Origin: Phaeacidiphilus oryzae TH49
Lineage (GTDB): Bacteria > Actinomycetota > Actinomycetes > Streptomycetales > Streptomycetaceae
Length of the DNA stretch: 64,000 nucleotides
Reading direction: 5' to 3'
NCBI RefSeq assembly: GCF_000744815.1
Contig: NZ_JQMQ01000005.1
Coordinates: 5,723,801-5,787,800, forward strand
The notes beneath the pieces are model-generated. The model had not been told where the DNA came from, ran no database searches, and worked only from the letters and a program-made list of their open reading frames with translations. The translations under genes were made by a program, and so were the position numbers. Positions 37,000 to 45,759 of this stretch are shown in pieces; positions within the stretch are counted from its first letter, which is position 1; each line of letters opens with the position of its first letter.

Positions 37000-38304
37000 A
37001 TGGGCGGCCAGGGCGGCGAAGCGGAGTGGTGGAACGACCTCTACGGGGGGAGCCCGGACACGGCGGCGCCGTCGGAAGCGCCGGGATCGCTGGAGGAGTG
37101 GTTCAGTTCGGCGAGCGCGGTGGTCCGGGGCCGCGCCCGGCGCACCCCGACCCTCCCGGACCGCCCTTCGCCGGCCGGTGAGCCGCCCGGGTCCGGCCCC
37201 CCGGTCTCGGACAAGCAGACCGTCCCGCTGCCCCGCGTGAAGCCGTCCCGGCCCGCGGAGCCGCAGCCGGATCCGGAGTCCGAGTCGGGGTCCGAGCCGG
37301 AGCGGGTACGGGTGCCGGAGTCGGCCGAGGCGGAACGAGGGCCGGAGCCGGAGCCGGCCGGTCCGCAGGACGCGCCCCGGCGCGGGGGTCGTGAGCCGCG
37401 GGACGCGGGGCGCTCCGGCGTGGGGCCGGTGGCGGCCGGCCCGCGGAGCGGATCGCGGCCGGAGGCCGGCGAGCTGGCCGAGGTGGAGGCCGAGGAGCTG
37501 GCCGCGGTGGTGCCCGAGATCGCTCTGGAGGCGGCCGGGTACGGGGAGTTGACGTTCTGCGGGGCGTCGGTGCGCGGGGAGGCGGCCCGGCGGGACGGTC
37601 TGCCGCGGCGGGACCATCTGCTGCTGGCCCGGTTCGGGGAGGGGGCCGAGACGCTGCTGGTCGCGATCGTCGGCTCGGCGCCGGACCCGCTGGTGCCCGG
37701 CTCGGAGGCCCCGGCCGACGCCTGCCGCCGGCTCGGCGCCGCCATCGGCCACGGCCGCGCCGAACTCCTCGCGGACCTCCGCGAGGGCGCCCAGGAGCGG
37801 TTGCGCTTCGGCCTCCAGCGGCTGACCACCGCGGCGGCGAGGCATCTGCCGCCGCCCGCGGACGTGCCGCCCGGCACCGCGCCGGCCGTGCCCGCCGGGC
37901 TCCACGCCCTGCTGGTGCCCGGCGATCCGGAGATCCGGCCGCGGGTGGGCTTCGGCGTGGGCCCGGGCGGTTATCTGCTGCTGGACGGCGACGAGTGGTT
38001 CGACGCCTACGCGGGCGTGCGGCTCACGGACTCGGCCCGCGCGCCCGAGCCGTCCGGGTTCCGGTTCCGGGTGGCCGCGCCCGAGGCCGGGGACGTGCTG
38101 CTGCTCTGCTCGGGCGGATTCGCCGACCCGGTACGGGGGGAGCCGGCCGTGTCCGGCTACCTCGCCGAACGCTGGTCCGGCGCGGGCGGCCGGCGCGGGC
38201 GCGGGGTGCGGCCGCCCGGGGTCGAGGAGTTCCTCCGCCATGTGCGGGTGCCGGCCCGCGGCCACGACCGGGACCGGTCCGCGCTCGCGGTCTGGGAGGC
38301 CTGA
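37000..38304 (+). CDS. PP2C-like protein lacking the canonical catalytic motif
   Basis: 434 residues. Residues 1-160 are disordered, rich in Pro, Glu and Arg. Residues 170-434 follow the PP2C_2 outline: CGASVRGEAARRDGLPRRDH in place of the usual G-x-x-R-x-x-N/RQD start, a strand ETLLVAIVGSAPDP where the metal-binding ADG of true phosphatases is missing, then VLLLCSGGFADPV and the end DRDRSALAVWEA. A regulatory pseudophosphatase is likely rather than an active enzyme. ATG 37000 follows GGGAAG. It is divergent from the TrmB/LuxR regulator. Confidence 0.65.
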   Translation: MGGQGGEAEWWNDLYGGSPDTAAPSEAPGSLEEWFSSASAVVRGRARRTPTLPDRPSPAGEPPGSGPPVSDKQTVPLPRVKPSRPAEPQPDPESESGSEPERVRVPESAEAERGPEPEPAGPQDAPRRGGREPRDAGRSGVGPVAAGPRSGSRPEAGELAEVEAEELAAVVPEIALEAAGYGELTFCGASVRGEAARRDGLPRRDHLLLARFGEGAETLLVAIVGSAPDPLVPGSEAPADACRRLGAAIGHGRAELLADLREGAQERLRFGLQRLTTAAARHLPPPADVPPGTAPAVPAGLHALLVPGDPEIRPRVGFGVGPGGYLLLDGDEWFDAYAGVRLTDSARAPEPSGFRFRVAAPEAGDVLLLCSGGFADPVRGEPAVSGYLAERWSGAGGRRGRGVRPPGVEEFLRHVRVPARGHDRDRSALAVWEA

Positions 38305-38345
38305 GCCCGCGGGCGAGGCGATCTGCGCCCGCGGGCGAGGCGATC
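38305..38345. repeat. Two direct copies of a 19-base repeat
   Basis: GCCCGCGGGCGAGGCGATC at 38305-38323 and 38327-38345 (period 22), just after the PP2C-like stop codon. Each copy contains the self-complementary GCCCGCGGGC, so it may act as a terminator between the convergent genes. Confidence 0.6.
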
Positions 38346-38358
38346 GGCTGAGCCGGCG

Positions 38359-39021
38359 TCACCCGGAGGAGGGGGAGAGGGTGTCGGCGACGTACGCCGC
38401 CGCATGCGCAAGCGCGGCCTTCCGGCTCGCCCCCGGCAGGGCCGTCACCACCCCAACGGCCAGCCCGTCCAGCAGCGCCGCGTACCGCGCCGACCAGCCG
38501 TCCGGCTCCGGCAGCGGGGTCGCGCGGAAGCCGCCCTCCGCCGCGCCCCGCCGGACCAGCGCGACCAGGTCGCGGTGCCAGGTGTCGGCGATCTCCTGGG
38601 CCCCGGCGCGCAGTTCGGTGCTCGCCGAGGAGCGGTTCCACACCTCCAGCCACAGCACCCATCGCGGGTCGCCCGGCCCGTCGGGCAGGTAGAGGGCGGC
38701 GTACTCGGCGAGCAGTGCGGCGGCGGGCGGGCCCGGCGGGCGGCCGACGATCGCGCGGCGGTCCTCGCCGAGCTGGCCCTCGCTCCACTGCAGGGTCTCC
38801 AGCAGCAGCCGGTCCTTGCTGCCGAAGTAGTAGAGGAGGTGGCCGCCGCTCATCCCGAGCCGGCGGCCCAGCGCGGCCATGGTCAGCCCGGAGAGGCCGT
38901 GCTCGGCGATGGCCGCCATCGACTCGGCGAGCACCTCCTCGCGGGGGCGCGCCGGCCGGCGGCGCGCCGAACCCCGCGCGGTCCCCGGGGACCCGCCTCC
39001 CGCCGCGCTCTCCGCCGCCAT
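38359..39021 (-). CDS. TetR-family regulator
   Basis: 220 residues. HTH region EEVLAESMAAIAEHGLSGLT, AALGRRLGMSGGHLLYYFGSKDRLL, with the longer C-terminal ligand domain of the BetI/TetR_C_6 kind. It is divergent from the GntR gene over 174 bases. Its target and ligand are unknown; self-control from the shared intergenic region is plausible. Confidence 0.85.
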   Translation of the reverse strand: MAAESAAGGGSPGTARGSARRRPARPREEVLAESMAAIAEHGLSGLTMAALGRRLGMSGGHLLYYFGSKDRLLLETLQWSEGQLGEDRRAIVGRPPGPPAAALLAEYAALYLPDGPGDPRWVLWLEVWNRSSASTELRAGAQEIADTWHRDLVALVRRGAAEGGFRATPLPEPDGWSARYAALLDGLAVGVVTALPGASRKAALAHAAAYVADTLSPSSG

Positions 39022-39149
39022 CCGACCGTCCTTCCCGACCGTGCCCGACCGCCTCCGACTGTGACCGCAGCGCAGTAAACCACGGCGGTGAATCCTGCCC
39101 CGGCCCTAGGAAGGTCCTGACAACAGGTGTATATGAGTATCCGGCGCGC

Positions 39150-39166
39150 TCCGCCATACTGGCGGA
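39150..39166. promoter_or_regulatory. TCCGCCA-TAC-TGGCGGA palindrome
   Basis: Perfect 7-base arms around 3 bases, 29 bases before the GntR start codon. It is a candidate autoregulatory operator of the GntR protein, which would also govern the sugar transporter downstream. Confidence 0.55.
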
Positions 39167-39195
39167 CTGACCGACCCCGAACAGGAGCCCCCGAC

Positions 39196-39939
39196 GTGAC
39201 CTCGCTCGCCCAGCGCATCAGCATCGACCGGGCCAGTCCCGTCCCGCTGTACTTCCAGCTGGCGCAGCAGATCGAGGAGCTGATCTCGGGCGGGGAGCTG
39301 GCCCCGGGCGACCGGCTGGAGAACGAGGTCCAGCTGGCCGACCGGCTCGGCGTGTCCCGCCCGACGATGCGCCAGGCGATCCAGTACCTGGTCGACAAGG
39401 GCCTCCTGGTCCGCAAGCGCGGGGTCGGCACGCAGGTGGTGCACAGCAGGGTCCGCAGACAGGTGGAGCTCACCAGTCTCTACGACGACCTCGCGGACAC
39501 CCGACGCGCCCCCCGCACCGAGGTGCTCTCCTTCGAGCGGGTCCCCGCGGACGAGGTCGTGGCCGGCGCGCTGCAGGTCGATCCGGGCAGCGAGGTGGTC
39601 TCCGTGCGGCGGCTGCGGTTCGCCGAGGACGAGCCGCTGGCCCTGCTCCACAACCACCTGCCGCCGGGCATCAAGGGCCTGACCTCGGACCGGCTCGCCG
39701 AGACCGGCCTCTACCGGCTGCTCCGCGAGTCCGGAGTGCAGCTGCGGGTCGCCGACCAGACCATCGGGGCCCGCGGCGCGTCCACCGCCGAGGCGCGGCT
39801 GCTGCACGAACGCCGGGGCGCCCCGCTGCTGACCATGACCCGGACGGCGTACGACCACGGCGGCCGGCCGGTCGAGTTCGGCGACCACGTCTACCGGGCG
39901 TCGATGTACTCCTTCGAGCTGACTTTGCTGGCCAGGTAG
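39196..39939 (+). CDS. GntR-family regulator (HutC type, UTRA domain)
   Basis: 247 residues. The winged helix is VPLYFQLAQQIEELISGGEL, GDRLENEVQLADRLGVSRPT, MRQAIQYLVDKGLLVRKRGV. The UTRA ligand domain covers residues 90-240 (SVRRLRFAEDEPLALLHNHL). GTG 39196 has AGGAG eight bases upstream. It is 77 bases upstream of, and co-directional with, a sugar ABC importer operon, so it is probably the sugar-responsive regulator of that operon. Confidence 0.9.
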   Translation: MTSLAQRISIDRASPVPLYFQLAQQIEELISGGELAPGDRLENEVQLADRLGVSRPTMRQAIQYLVDKGLLVRKRGVGTQVVHSRVRRQVELTSLYDDLADTRRAPRTEVLSFERVPADEVVAGALQVDPGSEVVSVRRLRFAEDEPLALLHNHLPPGIKGLTSDRLAETGLYRLLRESGVQLRVADQTIGARGASTAEARLLHERRGAPLLTMTRTAYDHGGRPVEFGDHVYRASMYSFELTLLAR

Positions 39940-40016
39940 GCGGGACGGCGCGGAACGGACCGCGTCCGGCACCCCGAAGCACCCAACCACCACCCGATGG
40001 GACGGAACACGACACG

Positions 40017-41171
40017 ATGACCCCCAACACGCCCAACCGAAGCGAGGGGAAGCCCCCGGGCGATCCCGGTAGAGGCGGCGGACCGGACCGCAGCCGTATG
40101 CCGGGCCGCACCCGGGGCACGGGCCTCGGCCGCCTGCTGCACCGGACGGGCCGGCGCACCCGGCGCCGGGCCGGACTGGCCGGGGTGGCCGCGGTCGCGG
40201 CCGGGCTGCTGCTCGCGGCCTGCACCGGACCGGAGCCGACCGGCGCGGCCGCCGGCACCGGGACGGGCTCCGGCGGCGGCGCCGTCAGCCAGCCGAGCCA
40301 CGGCGGACGGCTGCACTTCGCGGTGATCACCCATGCCGCTCCCGGCGACTCCTTCTGGTCGGTCGTCAAGAACGGCGCCGTGGCGGCCGGCAAGCAGCTC
40401 GGCGTCGAGGTCGACTACCAGAACGACCCGGACCCGGGGAACCAGGCCCGGCTGATCGACAACGCGGTGGCGCAGCACGTCGACGGCCTGGTGGTGTCGA
40501 TGGCCAACCCTGCCGCCCTCCACTCGGCGATCAGCGCGGCCGAGGCCCAGCACATCCCGGTGGTCACCATCAACTCGGGTGAGCAGCAGAGCAAGGCGTA
40601 CGGGGCGATCGGGCACGTCGGGCAGGACGAGTACATCGCCGGCCAGGGCGCGGGCGCGCAGCTGAAGAAGCTCGGCGTGCAGCACGCCCTGTGCGTGATC
40701 CACGAGGCCGGCAACGTCGGGCTGAGCCAGCGCTGCCAGGGGGCGGCCAACGGCTTCGGCGGGAAGATGACGAACCTTCAGGTCGACATCAACAACCCGA
40801 CCCAGATCGTCTCCCGGATCACCGCGGCCCTCCAGGCGGACTCCAGCATCGACGGGATCCTGACGCTGAACGCCCAGGTCGCGGCGAACGCCGTGCAGGG
40901 GGCGCAGGCCGCCGGGGCGCTCTCCCGGGTGAAGATCGGCACCTTCGACGTCAACCCGGACGTGCTGAACTCCATCAAGGCCGGCAAGGTCGACTTCGCC
41001 GTCGACCAGCAGCAGTACGAGCAGGGCTATCTGCCGATCGTCATGCTCAAGCTGTACATCGAGAACGGGAACACGGTGGGCGGCGGCCAGCCGGTCCTCA
41101 CCGGCCCGGCCATCGTCGACCGGTCCAACGCGGACCAGGTCGCCAAGTACGCGGCGCGGGGGACACGATGA
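40017..41171 (+). CDS. Sugar ABC transporter substrate-binding lipoprotein
   Basis: 384 residues. An extended basic N terminus (about 50 residues) precedes a hydrophobic stretch (LAGVAAVAAGLLLAAC) with the lipobox Cys. The mature domain is a type I periplasmic-binding fold of the ribose/xylose/fructose group (FAVITHAAPGDSFWSVVKNG, IDNAVAQHVDGLVVSMANP, QADSSIDGILTLNAQVAANA). It captures a monosaccharide or polyol at the cell surface; the sugar cannot be told from sequence. The stop overlaps the permease start by four bases (ATGA). Confidence 0.88.
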   Translation: MTPNTPNRSEGKPPGDPGRGGGPDRSRMPGRTRGTGLGRLLHRTGRRTRRRAGLAGVAAVAAGLLLAACTGPEPTGAAAGTGTGSGGGAVSQPSHGGRLHFAVITHAAPGDSFWSVVKNGAVAAGKQLGVEVDYQNDPDPGNQARLIDNAVAQHVDGLVVSMANPAALHSAISAAEAQHIPVVTINSGEQQSKAYGAIGHVGQDEYIAGQGAGAQLKKLGVQHALCVIHEAGNVGLSQRCQGAANGFGGKMTNLQVDINNPTQIVSRITAALQADSSIDGILTLNAQVAANAVQGAQAAGALSRVKIGTFDVNPDVLNSIKAGKVDFAVDQQQYEQGYLPIVMLKLYIENGNTVGGGQPVLTGPAIVDRSNADQVAKYAARGTR

Positions 41172-42310
41172 GCGATCCGAGCAAGCGTCAGGAAGGGCGG
41201 CCGGCAGCGGAGTCCGCGTCGGAGACGGCCACCGGGCCGGAGTCGGCCGCGGCATCGGCTGCGGCTCCGGTCGGGGCTCCGGTCGGGGCGACGACCGTGG
41301 AGGCCGGCCGTCCCGGATTCCTCCACCGGATGATTCTGCGGCCTGAACTCGGCGCGCTGCTCGGCGCGCTGGTGGTCTTCGTCTTCTTCTCGGCGATCAC
41401 CGACGAGTTCCTCACCGCGGGCGGGGCGGCCACCTGGCTGGACGACTCGGCGACCCTGGGCATCGTCTCGATCGCCGTCGCCCTGCTGATGATCGGGGGC
41501 GAGTTCGACCTCTCCGCCGGTGTGATGACCGCGTCCACCTCGCTGGTCACCGCCCTCCTCGCGGTGAACGCCGGCTGGAACGTGTGGGCCGCCCTCGCCG
41601 TCTCGCTCCTCTTCGCGTGGGGGATCGGCGCCCTCAACGGCTGGCTGGTGGTGCGCACCGGGCTGCCCAGCTTCATCGTCACGCTGGGCACCTTCATGTC
41701 GCTCCAGGGCCTCAACCTGGGCGTCACCAAGCTGGTCACCGGCTCGGTGCAGGTCTCCGGGATCGGCGCCGCGCACGGCTACGCCTCCTCGGGCTTCGTC
41801 TTCGCCTCCACCTTCAAGCTGGGCGGCACCAGCTTCCCGATCTCGATCGTGTGGTGGCTGGGCTGGGCCGTGCTGGCCACGCTGATCCTGCTGCGGACGA
41901 AGATCGGCAACTGGATCTTCGCGGTCGGCGGCTCCGCGCCCAGCGCGCGGGCGGTCGGCGTGCCGGTGGCCCGGACGAAGATCCTCCTCTTCATGACCAC
42001 CGCCACCGCGGCCTGGCTGGTCGGCGCGATCAACATCCTGCGGTTCACCACCGTGCAGGCCAACCAGGGTGTGGGCCTGGAGTTCCAGTACATCATCGCG
42101 GCCGTGATCGGCGGCTGCCTGATGACCGGCGGCTACGGCTCGGCGATCGGCGCCGCGATCGGCGCGCTGATCTTCGGCATGGCGCAGCAGGGCATCGTCT
42201 TCGCCCGCTGGAACAGCGACTGGTTCATGCTGTTCCTGGGCGTCATGCTGCTGGCCGCGGTGCTGGTCAACAACACGTTCCGGCGCCGGGCGGAGAGGAT
42301 GAGGCGATGA
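41168..42310 (+). CDS. Sugar ABC transporter permease (RbsC/FrcC type)
   Basis: 380 residues. A 45-residue Ala/Pro/Glu-rich cytoplasmic start precedes eight to ten membrane segments ([59 protein letters not shown]) with the family segment [20 protein letters not shown]. It is a single permease gene, implying a homodimer. It overlaps the ATPase gene by four bases. Confidence 0.88.
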   Translation: MSDPSKRQEGRPAAESASETATGPESAAASAAAPVGAPVGATTVEAGRPGFLHRMILRPELGALLGALVVFVFFSAITDEFLTAGGAATWLDDSATLGIVSIAVALLMIGGEFDLSAGVMTASTSLVTALLAVNAGWNVWAALAVSLLFAWGIGALNGWLVVRTGLPSFIVTLGTFMSLQGLNLGVTKLVTGSVQVSGIGAAHGYASSGFVFASTFKLGGTSFPISIVWWLGWAVLATLILLRTKIGNWIFAVGGSAPSARAVGVPVARTKILLFMTTATAAWLVGAINILRFTTVQANQGVGLEFQYIIAAVIGGCLMTGGYGSAIGAAIGALIFGMAQQGIVFARWNSDWFMLFLGVMLLAAVLVNNTFRRRAERMRR

Positions 42311-43116
42311 CGGAGAGTCGGAGTGCGCGGCCGGAGGCCGCGGCGGCACCGCTGCTGGAGACCCGCGGCATCGGCAAGTCCTACGGCAGCGTCGTCGCGC
42401 TGGAGGACGTCAGCGCGGTGGTCGAGGCCGGCAAGGTCACCTGCGTGCTGGGCGACAACGGCGCCGGCAAGTCCACCCTGATCAAGATCCTCGCCGGGGC
42501 GCACGAGCACACCGCGGGCGAGCTGTGGATGGACGGCGGCCAGGTGCGCTTCACCTCGCCGCGGGACGCGCTGGAGCGCGGGATCGCGACGGTCTACCAG
42601 GACCTGGCGGTCTGCCCGCTGATGAGCGTCTGGCGGAACTTCTTCCTCGGCTCCGAGCCGGTGCGGAAGTTCGGCCCGGTGCGCTGGCTGGACCGGAAGA
42701 CCGGGCGGGAGACCGCGCAGCGCGCGCTGCGCGAGATGGGCATCGACCTGCCGGACATGGAGCGCCCGGTCGGCACCCTCTCCGGCGGCCAGCGGCAGTG
42801 CGTGGCGATCGCGCGCGCGGTGCACTTCGGGGCGCGGCTGCTGATCCTGGACGAGCCGACGGCGGCGCTGGGCGTCCGCCAGGCGGGCGTGGTGCTGAAG
42901 TACGTGGCGCAGGCGCGGGATCGCGGCCTCGGGGTCGTGCTGATCACCCACAACCCGCACCACGCGTATCCGGTCGGGGACAAGTTCCTGCTGCTGAAGC
43001 GGGGGCGGTCGCTGGGCTTCCACGAGAAGTCCGAGATCAGCCTGGAGGAGCTGACCCGCCAGATGTCCGGCGGAGCCGAGCTGGAGCAGCTGGAGCACGA
43101 GCTGCGCGCCGGCTGA
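42307..43116 (+). CDS. Sugar ABC transporter ATPase, single-domain (FrcA type)
   Basis: 269 residues. Walker [10 protein letters not shown], signature [14 protein letters not shown], Walker [13 protein letters not shown] and switch [15 protein letters not shown] are intact. Unlike RbsA or XylG it has only one ATPase domain, as in the fructose FrcA type. It completes the binding protein-permease-ATPase operon under the GntR regulator. A terminator follows nine bases after the stop. Confidence 0.9.
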   Translation: MTESRSARPEAAAAPLLETRGIGKSYGSVVALEDVSAVVEAGKVTCVLGDNGAGKSTLIKILAGAHEHTAGELWMDGGQVRFTSPRDALERGIATVYQDLAVCPLMSVWRNFFLGSEPVRKFGPVRWLDRKTGRETAQRALREMGIDLPDMERPVGTLSGGQRQCVAIARAVHFGARLLILDEPTAALGVRQAGVVLKYVAQARDRGLGVVLITHNPHHAYPVGDKFLLLKRGRSLGFHEKSEISLEELTRQMSGGAELEQLEHELRAG

Positions 43117-43125
43117 TCGCATGGG

Positions 43126-43191
43126 ACGGCGCCGCAGCCGGCGACGGGCCCCGGGACGCCACCCGGGCCGCGTCGCCGGGTGCGGCGCCGT
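43126..43191 (+). terminator. Terminator of the sugar transporter operon
   Basis: Outer stem ACGGCGCCGCA (43126-43136) with TGCGGCGCCGT (43181-43191), inner GGCGACG/CGTCGCC pairing, then TTTCG. It directly follows the last gene of the operon. Confidence 0.65.
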
Positions 43192-43230
43192 TTCGTGCGC
43201 CGTCTCGTGCCGGAGGCGGATGCGGACGCG

Positions 43231-43584
43231 CTAGCGGTCCTGGCTCCGGGGGGCGCAGTCCGGGCAGGGGACCAGGCTTTGTTCGCTGGTGCCGGGGAGG
43301 CCGCCGCCTCGGGCGGGCGGAGTGGCCGGAGGGGCGGCGGGAGCGGTCGGGGCCGCCGCCGCGGGGGTGTCGTACCAGACGAGTTCGGTGCCGCCGCACA
43401 GGCCGCCGCAGGCGTCGTCGCCCGCCGCGTGCGCCTGCGGCAGCGAGCGCAGCGGGGGCTCGACCCGCGCGGCCGAGCAGTCCGGGCAGAGCAGCAGGTA
43501 GGCCGGGCCGTCCGAGGTCGCGCGGCCGCAGCCGGGGCAGCGCACCGGGTGCCGCGGCCGGGACCCGCCGGCGGGCGCGCTCAC
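43231..43584 (-). CDS. Small zinc-ribbon-like protein
   Basis: 117 residues from GTG 43584. CxxC pairs are at VRCPGCGRAT and LLCPDCSAAR; two more cysteines lie in ACGGLCGGTELVWYDT and a last pair in VPCPDCAPRSQDR at the C terminus. A Pro/Ala-rich linker separates the last two groups. The start overlaps the stop of a 29-codon Cys-rich ORF (GTGA), implying translational coupling. The function is unknown; multiple zinc-ribbon pairs suggest nucleic-acid or protein binding. Confidence 0.55.
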   Translation of the reverse strand: MSAPAGGSRPRHPVRCPGCGRATSDGPAYLLLCPDCSAARVEPPLRSLPQAHAAGDDACGGLCGGTELVWYDTPAAAAPTAPAAPPATPPARGGGLPGTSEQSLVPCPDCAPRSQDR

Positions 43585-43670
43585 CCCGCGGTCACCCCGC
43601 CGCAGTCCTGGCAGAGCCAGTTGCCGTTGTTCAGTCGACGGCCGTTGGTCGAGCCGCACATCCCGCACAT
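43581..43670 (-). CDS. 29-residue CxxC-N14-CxxC zinc-ribbon microprotein
   Basis: MCGMCGSTNGRRLNN, then GNWLCQDCGGVTAG. Two CxxC pairs 14 residues apart form a minimal zinc ribbon. GGGAGAGGGGG lies upstream of ATG 43670, a strong ribosome site, and the stop overlaps the next gene's GTG by four bases. The two would make a short operon of Cys-rich proteins. Upstream sequence in this frame is open back to a stop near 43850 but has no start codon, so the microprotein may be complete or the remnant of a longer one. Confidence 0.45.
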   Translation of the reverse strand: MCGMCGSTNGRRLNNGNWLCQDCGGVTAG

Positions 43671-43917
43671 GGCCGCGCCCCCTCTCCCGCTGCTCGCGGC
43701 GTCGCCGGCGGTGTCGGCGGTGTCGTCCCGGTGGCCCGCGGGCTCCCCCTCGTCCCGCGGCCCGGCCCCGTCGTCCTGCGCGGGCTCCGGGTTCGCCGTG
43801 TCGGCCGTGGTCTCCGCGTCCGTCGCGTCCGTCGTGCCTCCCGCACCCCGTCACCGAGTCTGAGGGGTCCATGCTGCCCGTCCCCTTGCGGTGCAGTCCA
43901 GTTGGCGGACGGTCGGT

Positions 43918-44346
43918 TCACGCCACCGATCGTGACCGACCGCCTTCCGGCTCCAGATGCCAGGAGATGATTCGGCGCGGATGGACTCTGATCACCTCGC
44001 GGCTGAAGAAGTCCGGGGCCAGCGGCGGGTCGACATCGCGCAGCACCTCGGCCACGCCCCTGATCTCGACCCCGCGCCCCCGGCCGGGGGCGACCGCCTC
44101 CTCGTCGTCCGCCGGGGTCATGTCGTCCACCACGAAGGAGACCTGCGGGCGTTCGGCGGCGTTGCGGAACTTCTGACTGCCGCTGAGGCGCGGGCCGCCG
44201 ATGTCGATGGTGCCGTCCTCGTTGAGCCGGAAGCCGACCGGGCGGACCTGGGGGCCGCCGTCCGGTCCTGTGGTGGCGAGCCGTCCGAGCGACTGGCCGC
44301 GGAGGTAGGCCCTCTCGGCGGCGTTGAAGGGAGTCTCGGTGTCCAT
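43918..44346 (-). CDS. PPOX-class F420/flavin-dependent oxidoreductase
   Basis: 142 residues. A split-barrel flavin/F420 fold: FNAAERAYLRGQSLGRLATT, GPQVRPVGFRLNEDGTIDIG, RPQVSFVVDDM, then an HPRRIISW end. Such small proteins reduce or bind various substrates using F420 or FMN. ATG 44346 sits seven bases after a TAGCGT -10 box, so the mRNA is probably leaderless. The promoter has a MerR/SoxR-like layout, suggesting redox or ligand control. Confidence 0.87.
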   Translation of the reverse strand: MDTETPFNAAERAYLRGQSLGRLATTGPDGGPQVRPVGFRLNEDGTIDIGGPRLSGSQKFRNAAERPQVSFVVDDMTPADDEEAVAPGRGRGVEIRGVAEVLRDVDPPLAPDFFSREVIRVHPRRIISWHLEPEGGRSRSVA

Positions 44347-44353
44347 GCCTCGC

Positions 44354-44384
44354 ACGCTAGGACTTCAACCGCACTTGAGGTCAA
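44354..44384 (-). promoter_or_regulatory. MerR/SoxR-type promoter with 19-bp spacer
   Basis: On the minus strand: -35 TTGACC (44384-44379), 19-base spacer, -10 TAGCGT (44359-44354). A dyad ACTTCAA-N6-TTGAGGT (44362-44381) lies within the spacer region. The overlong spacer with a dyad between the boxes is the hallmark of MerR-family activated promoters. It drives the PPOX gene. Confidence 0.6.
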
Positions 44385-44667
44385 GGGCGGGCAAGGGGAA
44401 CCGGGGAGTCCGCGGGGGAGAGAACAGGCGGGCAGGTGGGGCAACCTGCCCGCCTTCGTTGAGACGCCGACCTGGAACCGGTCCCCACCGGTCCGGTCGC
44501 CCTCTCCTCCCGTTCCTGCGATTCTTTCACGTACCGGACACTATGAGTGCACGCGGTCAGATAACGGCTTGGAATCTTCGCTTCCGGTCGCCGGCGATGA
44601 ACTCGCGGTCACCGCGGAGTCCCCACTTCTGAGAAGCCGCCGCTCCACCCATCGAGGAGTACCGCTG
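44385..44667. other. 283-base gap upstream of the VOC gene
   Basis: Between the divergent PPOX and VOC genes. Holds a GACCTGGAACCGGTCC-like partial palindrome (44467-44482) and an AT-richer stretch near 44520-44580 that may contain the VOC promoter. No gene seen. Confidence 0.35.
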
Positions 44668-45150
44668 ATGGCGCAGCAGAAGATCACCCCGTTCCTGTGG
44701 TTCGACGACCAGGCGGAGGAGGCCGCCGAGTTCTACACCTCCGTCTTCCCGGACGGCCGGGTGCTCGGCAGCACCCGCTACTCGGACAGCGGGCCCGGCA
44801 AGCCGGGCTCGGTGATGACCGTGACCTTCGAGGCCGCCGGGATCACGTTCACCGCGCTCAACGGAGGCCCGCACCACACCTTCAGCCCGGCGGTCTCGTT
44901 CGTCGTCGACTGCGCCGACCAGGTCGAGGTGGACCGCTACTGGGCGGCGTTGACCGCGGACGGCGGCCAGGAGGGCCCCTGCGGCTGGCTCACCGACAGG
45001 TACGGCCTCTCCTGGCAGATCGTGCCGCACGAGCTGCGCACCCTGGTCGCCGACCCGGATCCGGGCCGCGCCCAGCGCGCCACCCAGGCGATGCTCGGCA
45101 TGAAGAAGATCGACATCGGGGCGATGCGCGCGGCCGCCGACGCGGGCTGA
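44668..45150 (+). CDS. VOC family protein (PhnB/3-demethylubiquinone methyltransferase-like)
   Basis: 160 residues. Starts QQKITPFLWFDDQAEEAAEF, YTSVFPDGRVLG, and includes FTALNGGPHHTFSPAVSFVV and DRYGLSWQIVPHEL, as in the PhnB-like subgroup of the glyoxalase fold. Members are often resistance or metabolite-binding proteins; this subgroup has no settled activity. GAGGAG lies eight bases before ATG 44668. A strong terminator follows. Confidence 0.88.
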   Translation: MAQQKITPFLWFDDQAEEAAEFYTSVFPDGRVLGSTRYSDSGPGKPGSVMTVTFEAAGITFTALNGGPHHTFSPAVSFVVDCADQVEVDRYWAALTADGGQEGPCGWLTDRYGLSWQIVPHELRTLVADPDPGRAQRATQAMLGMKKIDIGAMRAAADAG

Positions 45151-45196
45151 AACGGCCTCCGCGTACCGGGGCCGCCGTGCCACCGACCCCTCCCTC

Positions 45197-45232
45197 CCGA
45201 CCCCCGCGCCCCGCTTCGGGCGCGGGGGTCGG
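45197..45232 (+). terminator. Terminator hairpin after the VOC gene
   Basis: A 15-base perfect stem CCGACCCCCGCGCCC / GGGCGCGGGGGTCGG with a 6-base loop, 47 bases after the VOC stop. Confidence 0.7.
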
Positions 45233-45295
45233 CTGTCAGTGGAGCGTGGTATAGGGGGTGGTCCTCGGGGCGCATTCGGACGTAGTATCGAACAT

Positions 45296-45724
45296 GTGAG
45301 CGAAAGTCTGTGGCCGGAAGACATCCCCACCCCCGACAGCCCCGGCTGGCAGGAGGCGGCAGCCGAGTGGCTCGGGCGGCAACTGCCCCCCTACCTCACC
45401 GCCGACCCGTATCTCGGCGGCTCGCCCGTGCTCACCGCCTGGCTCGGCCGACATCATCTGTACGGGCAGATCCAGGGGGTACGGGAGTCCCACGCCACCG
45501 CGCGGATTCGGCTGGCCTCCCTGGCCGGACCGGCGCTCGGCCTCGAACTCGCCCTGATCGACCGGGTGTTGGAGCCGCTGGCCGAGGAGGCCGACCGGCT
45601 GTCGCGACTCGAACGCCAGGTGTGGGCGGTGGACGACGCCCTCGCCGCGGCCCGCTGGGGCACCCACCGCCTGCCGCCGGAACGGGACGGCGGCGGGGGC
45701 GCGGCGGGTGCCGGCGGGGTGTGA
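45296..45724 (+). CDS. Conserved hypothetical actinomycete protein
   Basis: 142 residues from GTG 45296 (SESLWPEDIPTPDSPGWQ). Mostly helical, with Trp-rich start and LASLAGPALGLELALIDRVL, ERQVWAVDDALAAARWG; Gly/Ala-rich end. Similar proteins of unknown function occur in streptomycetes. TAGTAT at 45284-45289 ends six bases before the GTG, pointing to a leaderless mRNA. It is convergent with the GH25 gene. Confidence 0.75.
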   Translation: MSESLWPEDIPTPDSPGWQEAAAEWLGRQLPPYLTADPYLGGSPVLTAWLGRHHLYGQIQGVRESHATARIRLASLAGPALGLELALIDRVLEPLAEEADRLSRLERQVWAVDDALAAARWGTHRLPPERDGGGGAAGAGGV

Positions 45725-45759
45725 GGGAGGGAGGGGGAGGGGAGATCGGCAGGGGGCCG

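Noticed and set aside
43180-43863. A 227-codon plus-strand frame over the zinc-ribbon genes
   Set aside because: No motif, while the opposite strand shows ordered CxxC pairs with coupled starts.
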